A DNA stretch of 27,991 bases from positions 1-27,991 of the forward strand of contig CAZANW010000019.1 of NCBI GenBank assembly GCA_964486625.1, written 5' to 3'. A model generated the notes under the pieces. It saw nothing but the letters and a program-made list of their open reading frames with translations. It had not been told where the DNA came from and did not search any database. Of the stretch, positions 22,859 to 27,991 are shown one piece after another (position 1 is the first letter of the stretch; every line of letters starts with the position of its first letter). The DNA is from JAWCQZ01 sp964486625 (GTDB lineage: Archaea; Halobacteriota; Syntropharchaeia; JACQPP01). Position numbers and translations under genes: made by a program.

Positions 22859-22895
22859 GGGACCAAGGTCCCGGCACCGCGGGCACGGGCCCGCG
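22859..22895 (-). promoter_or_regulatory. Two hairpins in the dnaG leader region
   Basis: GGGACC-AA-GGTCCC (22859-22872) is a perfect inverted repeat. CGCGGGC-ACGG-GCCCGCG (22878-22895) is another, 6 bp away. Both lie 51-87 nt before the dnaG start codon, upstream of its Shine-Dalgarno. They may be a structured leader or a terminator-like separator after the upstream gene. Confidence 0.45.
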
Positions 22896-22948
22896 ATGCG
22901 TTTCACAGCCCTCCTCGCCTTACCCGGGGAGCCCTTAAGAAGTTTTCT

Positions 22949-23278
22949 TTACGATTGAGAGTTCTCGGCCGCCTCCGTGGCGGGTTCCGCGTGACCGTTG
23001 CCGTTGGCTTCGCCGTTCACGGGGGGCGCGGGGTGGGCGTGGCCGTTGCCGTTGGTGGCGGAAACGCGCTCCACGCGCCAGGTGGTGCTCTTGGAGTAGC
23101 CCCACTTCTCGATGCGGAGGTCGGACACCCGGCCCTGGAGGATGCCCAAGTTGACCCCGACCTCCTTGGGGGTCAGGTCCAACTCGTTGGCGATGTGCTT
23201 CGACTTGTAGTAGCGGGGGCCCTTGTCGGAGCCGTCAGTGAGATAGGCCAGAATCTTTGCACGGGCATCCGCTGTCAT
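22949..23278 (-). CDS. DUF7123-like winged-helix DNA-binding protein
   Basis: A 109-residue protein. Its first 70 residues form a winged helix: ARAKILAYLTDGS, then KGPRYYKSKHIANELDLTPKEVGVNLGILQ, then LRIEKWGYSKSTTWRVERV. This closely resembles the archaeal DUF7123 family as I remember it from haloarchaea (RYFKSKFIADDLDLSPKEVG-type core, WAYSKSTTWRV end). The C-terminal 38 residues are low complexity (NGNGHA, NGEANGNGHAEP) and probably disordered. A strong TATA box (TTTATATGG on this strand) and a GGAGG Shine-Dalgarno 6 nt before the ATG mark a well-expressed gene. It is divergent from pus10 and upstream of dnaG on the same strand. The target is unknown; a DNA-binding role is inferred from the fold. 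Confidence 0.82.
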   Translation of the reverse strand: MTADARAKILAYLTDGSDKGPRYYKSKHIANELDLTPKEVGVNLGILQGRVSDLRIEKWGYSKSTTWRVERVSATNGNGHAHPAPPVNGEANGNGHAEPATEAAENSQS

Positions 23279-23282
23279 CCAT

Positions 23283-23322
23283 CCCCTCCGTGGAGAGGGC
23301 TACATGGATAGGGCCATATAAA
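23283..23322 (-). promoter_or_regulatory. TATA box and Shine-Dalgarno of the winged-helix gene
   Basis: TTTATATGG (minus strand, 23314-23322) lies 36-44 bp upstream of the ATG, predicting a leader of about 10 nt. CGGAGGGG just before the ATG supplies a Shine-Dalgarno. Unlike several leaderless neighbours, this gene therefore has a short leader. Confidence 0.6.
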
Positions 23323-23480
23323 CTTTCTTATTCGATGGATTTTGATTCATTACCTTCCCCTCCAGATATCACTTTCACCGCGCTTCTGACGCCGATTTGA
23401 GCCGAAAATAGAACCTGCATACCGTTCCCGGACCGAGTTCCTTAATCTCACCGGAGAGAGGAGAGGACTGCCCCGGAACC

Positions 23481-24728
23481 ATGAAAGACCCGTTCCTGTC
23501 CCGTTTCCTGGCCGACCCCGAGCGGCCCCGGCGGGCCCGGGCGATGGTGGAGGCTCTGGCCCTGTGCGACCACTGCCTCGGCCGGCAATTCGCGCGGATG
23601 CCCGGCCCCGAGGCCGACGCCCGGGGGGCGGCCATCCGGGCCCGCCTCCGGAGGCCCGCGCCCGTCGGGTGCGACGTCTGCTCGATGGTTTTCCGCTCCC
23701 TGGACTCCTGGATGGAGCGAGCGGCCCGGGAAGCGGAGGGGCTGGAGTTCGAGACCTTCCAGGTGGGGACGCGGCCTGGGGGGCTCCTAACGGAGGCCGA
23801 GGAGGCCCTCTGGGCCCGTTTCGGGGCGCTGTGGGCCGAGCCCTTCCGGATGGAGATGAACCGGCTGGCCGGGCGGGCACTGGAGGCCCGGCTGGGCAAA
23901 AAACTCGCCCCCGAAAGGCCGGACGTCGCCCTCCTCCTGGACCTCTCCCGCGACCGGGTGGAGGTCACGGTGAACTCCCTCTTCCTCTTCGGGCGCTACC
24001 GGAAACTGGTCCGGGACATTCCACAGACCCGCTGGCCCTGCAGGGAGTGCGGGGGGCGGGGGTGCGACCGGTGCGGGGGGACCGGGAAGATGTATGCGGA
24101 GTCGGTGGAGGAGTTGATTCGAGCGCCTGCGGTGGAGGTTTTTTCGGCAAAGGACGGAGTCCTCCACGGCGCGGGTCGTGAGGACATCGACGCCCGGATG
24201 CTCGGCCCGGGGCGGCCCTTCGTCCTGGAACTGGTGGGTCCCCGGAAGCGGAAGGCCGACTTGGATGCCCTGACCCGTTCCATCAACGAGGCGACGGAGG
24301 GGAAGGTCGAGGTGACCTCCCTCCGCCACGCCTCTCCGCGGGAGGTGGTCCAACTCAAGGAGGAGCGGTTCGACAAGGTCTATCGAATCAAGTTCCGCGT
24401 CTCCCCGGCACCCGAGGGGTCCGCGCTGGAGCGGGGGCTGGGGTCCCTGGTGGGGGCCATCCGCCAGCAGACCCCCGCCCGGGTGGCCCACAGGCGGGCC
24501 GACAAGGTCCGGGAGCGCGGAGTCCGCTCCGCCCGCCTCCTCTCGGCCCGGGCGGCGGAGGGGGGCCTGGAGGTGGAAGCGGAGGTCGAAACCGAGGCGG
24601 GGCTCTACGTGAAGGAACTCCTGACCGGCGACGGGGGCCGGACCGAGCCGAGCCTGGCGGCGCGCCTCGGGGCGGCGGTCGAGGTCCTGGAACTGGATGT
24701 CCTGGACGTGAAGATGACCGGCGGTTGA
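23481..24728 (+). CDS. pus10: tRNA pseudouridine synthase Pus10
   Basis: Archaeal Pus10 forms pseudouridine at tRNA positions 54 and 55 in the T-loop. The 415 residues are the normal archaeal length. The N-terminal zinc site is ALCDHCLGRQF (C29, C32) with GCDVC (C64, C67), followed by a THUMP-like domain to about 190. The linker CRECGGRGCDRCGGTGKM (about 190-207) adds further CxxC pairs. The catalytic core begins at VLHGAGREDIDARMLG, where the GREDID motif (E234-D237) contains the catalytic Asp. Further family motifs are RPFVLELVGPRKR, QQTPARVAHRRADKVRERGV, and an end with GLYVKELLTGDGGRTEPSLAARLG. A CTTAATCT patch (23441-23448) could be the TATA element, giving a short leader with a GGAGAGG. 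The gene is followed at 34 bp by the CoA operon, which has its own promoter. Confidence 0.95.
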   Translation: MKDPFLSRFLADPERPRRARAMVEALALCDHCLGRQFARMPGPEADARGAAIRARLRRPAPVGCDVCSMVFRSLDSWMERAAREAEGLEFETFQVGTRPGGLLTEAEEALWARFGALWAEPFRMEMNRLAGRALEARLGKKLAPERPDVALLLDLSRDRVEVTVNSLFLFGRYRKLVRDIPQTRWPCRECGGRGCDRCGGTGKMYAESVEELIRAPAVEVFSAKDGVLHGAGREDIDARMLGPGRPFVLELVGPRKRKADLDALTRSINEATEGKVEVTSLRHASPREVVQLKEERFDKVYRIKFRVSPAPEGSALERGLGSLVGAIRQQTPARVAHRRADKVRERGVRSARLLSARAAEGGLEVEAEVETEAGLYVKELLTGDGGRTEPSLAARLGAAVEVLELDVLDVKMTGG

Positions 24729-24733
24729 GTGGG

Positions 24734-24742
24734 TTTTATTTA
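24734..24742 (+). promoter_or_regulatory. TATA box of the CoA-metabolism operon
   Basis: TTTTATTTA lies 21-29 bp upstream of the first ATG of the operon, in an otherwise GC-rich gap of 34 bp. The spacing implies a leaderless first cistron. Confidence 0.65.
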
Positions 24743-24762
24743 CCCCGCTTCCACCCGGACCC

Positions 24763-25269
24763 ATGGCCGCCCAGCCCTCCGCCCCTGCGACCGCCCCCCC
24801 GAAGCGGGAGAAACTCTGCGAGCGGGGCCGCTACTTCGAGGATTTCAAGGTCGGAGAGACCCACCACCACCACTACGGCCGGACCGTCACCGAGGCCGAG
24901 GCGGTCGCCTTCGCCACCCGGACCATGAACTACAACCCCCTCTACTTCAACCGCCCCCACGCCCAGGCCCAGGGCCACCCCGACATCGTGGTCTGCCCCT
25001 GGCTGGTGTTCAACGTCATCCTCGGCATGAGCGTCGAGGACATCTCGGAGCAGGCCACCGCCCTCCTGGGCTACGGGGAGATGACCTTCCACAAGCCGGT
25101 CTATCCCGGGGACACCCTCCGGGCCCAGAGCGAGGTGCTGGAGAAGCGCGTCAGCGAGAGCCGCCCGGGCCAGGGCGTCCTGAAGGTGCGGACCAAGGCG
25201 TTCAACCAGCGGGATGAACTGGTCCTCGACTACACCCGGACCAACCTCATCCGGAAGAGGAGGCCGTGA
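24763..25269 (+). CDS. MaoC-like hot-dog protein with substituted active site
   Basis: A 168-residue protein of the MaoC/(R)-enoyl-CoA hydratase family, first gene of a four-gene unit. It has a disordered Ala/Pro N-terminus, then YFEDFKVGETHHHHYGRTVTEAEAVAF, the hydratase region TMNYNPLYFNRPHA (55-67), and FHKPVYPGDTLRAQSEVLEKRVS of the hot-dog sheet. Family hydratases carry an Asp (or Asn) and a His spaced as in D-x-N-P-L-H. Here these positions are N56 and Y61, so the catalytic His is missing. It may be a non-catalytic partner of the second MaoC protein (as in heteromeric hydratases), or catalyse something else. The ATG follows a TATA box at leaderless distance. The stop overlaps the dehydrogenase start (GTGA). 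Confidence 0.85.
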   Translation: MAAQPSAPATAPPKREKLCERGRYFEDFKVGETHHHHYGRTVTEAEAVAFATRTMNYNPLYFNRPHAQAQGHPDIVVCPWLVFNVILGMSVEDISEQATALLGYGEMTFHKPVYPGDTLRAQSEVLEKRVSESRPGQGVLKVRTKAFNQRDELVLDYTRTNLIRKRRP

Positions 25270-26435
25270 GCGAGGGGGACGGCGCCGAGGCCGTGGAGCA
25301 GATTCGGACCGCGGTCCGGGACTTCGTCGTCAAGGAGGTGGAGCCGGTGGCGAGCGACCTCGACCGCCGGTTCCAGGAGATTCCGATGGAACTCATCAAG
25401 CAGATGGCCGACCTGGGCTACTTCGGCATCATCTTCCCGGCCGAGTACGGCGGCTCGGGCCTGAACCACCAGGCGATGGTCGTGGTCGCCGAGGAACTCT
25501 GCCGCGGCTGGCTCTCGGTGGGCTCCATCATGACCCGGAGCCTCATCACCGGGACCCTCCTCCTGAACAGCGGGACGAAGGAGCAGAAGGAGAAGTGGCT
25601 GCTGCCGATGGCGTCGGGCAAGGTCCTCACCGCCGCGGCCTTCACCGAGCCGAACCACGGGAGCGACACCGCCTCCTTCGAGTGCCGGGCGGACCGGGTG
25701 AAGGGGGGCTACCACATCAACGGCCAGAAGACGTGGTGCACCCTGGCCAACCGCGCCTCGGTCCTCACCCTCCTGGCCCGGACCGACCCCAAGGCCCAGC
25801 CGAAGCACAAGGGGCTCACCATGTTCCTCGTCGAGAAAGAGCCCGGGGACAAGTTCAAGCCGCCGAACCTGACCGGCGAGCACATCCCCCACATCGGCTA
25901 CCGGGGCATGAAGTGCTACTCCCTCTCCTTCGAGGACTTCTTCGTCCCCGAGGAGAACATCGTCGGCAAGGAGCTGAACCGGGGGTTCTACCAGTTGATG
26001 AGCACCTACGAGACCGCCCGCATCCAGACCGCGGCCCGGGCCGTGGGGGTCGGGCAGGCGGCCTTCGACTCGGCGCTGAAATACTCGAAGCAGCGGGTCC
26101 AGTTCGGCAAGCCCATCCACGAGCACCAGGTCATCCGGCACAAACTCGCCGAGATGCGGACCCGCCTCGAAGCCGCGCGGCAACTCACCTACTACGCGGC
26201 CCGGATGAAGGACACCGGCAAGCGGTGCGACTTGGAGGCGGGGATGGCCAAGGCCTTCGCCACCGAGATGGTGGAGTTCGTGACGCGGGAGGCGGTCCAG
26301 GTCCACGGCGGCTACGGCTACAGCGAGGAGTTCGACGTCCAGAGGCACTGGCGGGACGGCAAGGTCTTCTCGCTGTTCGAGGGGACGTCGGAGATTCAAC
26401 TGGACGTCATCGGGAAGAGGCTGGTGGAGAAGTAA
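25266..26435 (+). CDS. Acyl-CoA dehydrogenase, possibly methylsuccinyl-CoA type
   Basis: FAD-dependent alpha,beta-dehydrogenation of an acyl-CoA, with electrons passed to an electron-transfer flavoprotein. The 389 residues are standard for the family. The N-terminal helical domain has MELIKQMADLGYFGIIFPAEYGGSGL. The middle beta domain has AAFTEPNHGSDTASFECRAD and INGQKTWCTLANRASVLTLLARTD. The C-terminal helical domain has RVQFGKPIHEHQVIRHKLAEM, VQVHGGYGYSEEFDVQRHWRD and FSLFEGTSEIQ, where the Glu of FEGTSEIQ is the likely catalytic base. The start is a GTG overlapping the previous stop. The KTWxTxxxR segment and the neighbours suggest a (2S)-methylsuccinyl-CoA dehydrogenase-like role, although classical bacterial versions are longer (about 550 aa). 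Other short or branched acyl-CoAs remain possible. Confidence 0.92.
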   Translation: MSEGDGAEAVEQIRTAVRDFVVKEVEPVASDLDRRFQEIPMELIKQMADLGYFGIIFPAEYGGSGLNHQAMVVVAEELCRGWLSVGSIMTRSLITGTLLLNSGTKEQKEKWLLPMASGKVLTAAAFTEPNHGSDTASFECRADRVKGGYHINGQKTWCTLANRASVLTLLARTDPKAQPKHKGLTMFLVEKEPGDKFKPPNLTGEHIPHIGYRGMKCYSLSFEDFFVPEENIVGKELNRGFYQLMSTYETARIQTAARAVGVGQAAFDSALKYSKQRVQFGKPIHEHQVIRHKLAEMRTRLEAARQLTYYAARMKDTGKRCDLEAGMAKAFATEMVEFVTREAVQVHGGYGYSEEFDVQRHWRDGKVFSLFEGTSEIQLDVIGKRLVEK

Positions 26436-26929
26436 TGCCCAAGCCCCCGCCCCTCACCGGCCCCGGCAATTACTTCGAGGACTTCGAGGTCGGGGACGTC
26501 CTCGTCCACTCCCGGGGGCGGACCGTCGGCGACAGCGAGCACATCCTCTTCACCCTCCAGGCCCTGAACACGGCCCAACTCCACTTCAACCAGGCGCTCT
26601 GTGACACCGACCCCAACCTCCAGGCCCAGTTCAAGGGGAGGCGGCCCGTGGCGGGGCCCTATGTCCTCTCCCTCCTCATGGGGCTCTCGACGCCCGACAC
26701 CACCGAGGGCGCCCTCGCCATCCTCAAACTGAAGGAGGCGCGCCACTCCGCGGGGGTCCACGCCGGGGACACCCTCTACGCGAAAACCGAGGTGCTGGAG
26801 AAGCGCGACGCCGACCGGAAGGACCGGGGAATCGTCACGTTCAAACTGGTGGGACTGAAGCAGGACCGCAAGACCGTCTGCTGCGAGGCGGTCTACGAAG
26901 CCCTTATCCCGCGGAGGCCGAAGGCCTGA
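26435..26929 (+). CDS. MaoC-family hydratase, mesaconyl-CoA hydratase-like
   Basis: A 164-residue hot-dog hydratase predicted to add water to a dicarboxylic enoyl-CoA. It begins NYFEDFEVGDVLVHSRGRTV, as mesaconyl-CoA hydratases do. It has the catalytic-type segment ALNTAQLHFNQ with N45 and H50, then VAGPYVLSLLMGLSTPDTTEGALAILKL, VHAGDTLYAKTEVLEKRDADRKDRGIVTF and KTVCCEAVYEALIPRR. The pattern NTAQ-x-HFN and the DTLYAETEVLE.RDS-type segment are what I associate with Mch and itaconyl-CoA hydratases, rather than with fatty-acid MaoC. Its ATG overlaps the dehydrogenase TAA by one base. Unlike the first MaoC protein of the operon it retains the His, so it is probably the active subunit. Confidence 0.88.
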   Translation: MPKPPPLTGPGNYFEDFEVGDVLVHSRGRTVGDSEHILFTLQALNTAQLHFNQALCDTDPNLQAQFKGRRPVAGPYVLSLLMGLSTPDTTEGALAILKLKEARHSAGVHAGDTLYAKTEVLEKRDADRKDRGIVTFKLVGLKQDRKTVCCEAVYEALIPRRPKA

Positions 26930-26931
26930 CG

Positions 26932-27849
26932 ATGCCGGGAAACGCCGACGGGAAGAAAATCCGCGTCCGCCGGACCGAACTGACGACCCCGGCCCACAGC
27001 ATGAAGATGATGGCCGGGTCGGCCTCCTCCAAGGCGGACGAGGTGATGCTCGACCTTGAGGACGCCTGCGCCCTGAGCCAGAAGGTCGCGGCCCGCAAGA
27101 CCCTCATCGAGGCGGCCAACACCCTCGACTGGAGCGGGAAGGTGCTCGCCTTCCGGCCCAACAACATCCGCACGAACTTCTTCCTCGACGACATGATTGA
27201 AATCATCGGCGGGGCCGGGAAGAAACTCGACGTGGTCCTCCTTCCCAAGACGGAGTATCCCGACGAGGTCAAATACGTGGACCAGTTGCTGACCCACCTG
27301 GAGATGAAGTTCGGCCTCCCCGTGGGCCGCATCGGCCTCGAAGTCCTCATCGAGTCGGCCATCGGCATCCTCCACGCCGAGGAGATTGCCCGCGCCTCGC
27401 CCCGCATGGAGTCGCTCGTCTTCGGCATCGCGGACTACTCGGGGGACGTCGGGGCCCTGCTCACCTCGGACGGCTTCTCCTCCTACGTCTACGCCAAGCA
27501 GAAGACCGTCGCCGCGGCCAAGGCGGCCCGCATCGACGCCGTGGACTGCGTGACCCTGAAGTTCAAGGACCTCGACCTGACCCGGGGCGACGCACAGAAG
27601 GCGCGGGCGATGGGGTTCGACGGCAAGTGGGCCATCCATCCCGGGCAAATCGAGGTCATCAACCAGGCATTCACCCCGGGCCCGGAGGAAATCGAGAAGG
27701 CGAAGAAAATCATCGACGCCTACCACCAAGCCGACGTGGAGAAGGGGCTCGGGGCCATCGTGGTTGGCGACGAGATGGTGGACCGCGCGACGATTCGGGT
27801 CGAGGAGAAGAAACTCGCCATCGCAAGGAAAGCGGGACTTCTCAAGTAG
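26932..27849 (+). CDS. CitE/HpcH-family CoA-ester lyase (beta-methylmalyl/malyl- or citramalyl-CoA lyase-like)
   Basis: A TIM-barrel lyase of 305 residues that cleaves a C-C bond in a 3-hydroxy dicarboxylyl-CoA, Mg-dependent. The family features are visible: MLDLEDACAL (39-48), the conserved Arg in VLAFRPNN (R75), metal ligands E141 in LEVLIESAIGI and D168 in VFGIADYSGD, then KGWAIHP-type FDGKWAIHPGQIE. The length and FGIADYSGDVG segment are closer to L-malyl/beta-methylmalyl-CoA lyases than to the short citrate lyase beta subunits. It starts 2 bp after the hydratase stop, so it is the last gene of the operon. Combined with the dehydrogenase and hydratase it would release glyoxylate plus propionyl-CoA from beta-methylmalyl-CoA, or pyruvate plus acetyl-CoA from citramalyl-CoA. 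Confidence 0.9.
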   Translation: MPGNADGKKIRVRRTELTTPAHSMKMMAGSASSKADEVMLDLEDACALSQKVAARKTLIEAANTLDWSGKVLAFRPNNIRTNFFLDDMIEIIGGAGKKLDVVLLPKTEYPDEVKYVDQLLTHLEMKFGLPVGRIGLEVLIESAIGILHAEEIARASPRMESLVFGIADYSGDVGALLTSDGFSSYVYAKQKTVAAAKAARIDAVDCVTLKFKDLDLTRGDAQKARAMGFDGKWAIHPGQIEVINQAFTPGPEEIEKAKKIIDAYHQADVEKGLGAIVVGDEMVDRATIRVEEKKLAIARKAGLLK

Positions 27850-27915
27850 ACCGGAAAAGTAGATAGGCGGGGGAAGGACGGGATGGGGAAGGCGTCGCGC
27901 CCCCCAATCCACCAT

Positions 27916-27989
27916 GGCCGGGGTGGGGTAGCCTGGTATCCTTCAGGGTTGTGGTCCCTGCGACACGGGTTCGAATCCCGTTCCCGGCC
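27916..27989 (+). tRNA. tRNA-His (GTG anticodon) with encoded G-1
   Basis: The acceptor stem GCCGGGG (27917-27923) pairs with TCCCGGC (27982-27988), with a final G-T. The anticodon stem CAGGG/CCCTG encloses TTGTGGT, so the anticodon is GTG at 27951-27953. The T arm is ACGGG-TTCGAAT-CCCGT (27965-27981). G-1 (27916) faces C73 (27989), the identity pair specific to tRNA-His. The next bases are CT, so CCA is not encoded, as in many archaea. No intron is present. Confidence 0.95.
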
Positions 27990-27991
27990 CT

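Noticed and set aside
25214..26434. N-terminal extension of the second MaoC gene over the dehydrogenase
   Set aside because: Out-of-frame reading of a clear acyl-CoA dehydrogenase; the protein begins naturally at the ATG overlapping the dehydrogenase stop.
27849..27915. Integrase attachment site next to tRNA-His
   Set aside because: The recombinase-like fragment is about 27 kb away and no duplicated tRNA 3' end was seen in the window.

Overview
This window looks like chromosomal DNA of a GC-rich archaeon. The informational genes are archaeal in type: a TOPRIM-type DnaG, a NAC-alpha protein with a UBA tail, Pus10, and a tRNA-His without encoded CCA. Many genes have a TATA-like element about 22-30 bp upstream of the start codon, which suggests leaderless mRNAs. 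A GC-rich relative of Thermoplasmatota is my best guess from gene content, but no single marker here proves it.

Region 1 (1 to about 7.8 kb) is accessory and surface-related. It opens with the C-terminal zinc ribbon of what is probably a tyrosine recombinase cut by the window edge, then a small membrane protein. A four-gene minus-strand operon follows: a 753-aa secreted protein with DUF11-like and glutamine-amidotransferase-like parts, a 1412-aa secreted protein with a Pro/Thr linker and a calcium-binding type repeat, and two four-helix membrane proteins. The two large genes, and the second large gene with the first small one, overlap at stop/start. Base composition falls from about 72% GC to about 50% near 4.8 kb, inside the 1412-aa gene and just after its DUF11-like domain. 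The left 4.8 kb is therefore probably foreign or recombined.

Region 2 (7.9 to 15.1 kb) holds arginyl-tRNA synthetase, a 519-bp gene-free stretch full of strong hairpins, a 65-aa orphan protein, an AlkA-type DNA glycosylase carrying an in-frame 54-bp double palindrome, a hot-dog thioesterase, and an ABC-2 exporter (ATPase and permease) followed 8 bp later by an acyl-CoA ligase.

Region 3 (15.1 to 23.3 kb) holds a membrane-anchored Ig-repeat/PGF-pre-PGF surface protein, thiazole synthase Thi4 with a DUF6775-like protein, an XRE-CBS regulator divergent from a GT2 glycosyltransferase across a shared promoter with a perfect palindrome, NAC, DnaG and a DUF7123-like winged-helix protein.

Region 4 (23.4 kb to the end) holds Pus10, then a compact operon of MaoC-like protein, acyl-CoA dehydrogenase, MaoC-like hydratase and CitE/malyl-CoA-lyase-like protein, then tRNA-His. 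The operon fits a branched C5 dicarboxylyl-CoA route (methylsuccinyl-CoA to mesaconyl-CoA to beta-methylmalyl-CoA to glyoxylate plus propionyl-CoA, or an itaconate variant).

The most unusual observations are the in-frame palindromic insert in the glycosylase, the hairpin-rich non-coding stretch, the composition break inside the surface protein gene, the C5-CoA operon with a probable pseudo-catalytic MaoC subunit, and the Cys-type Thi4.
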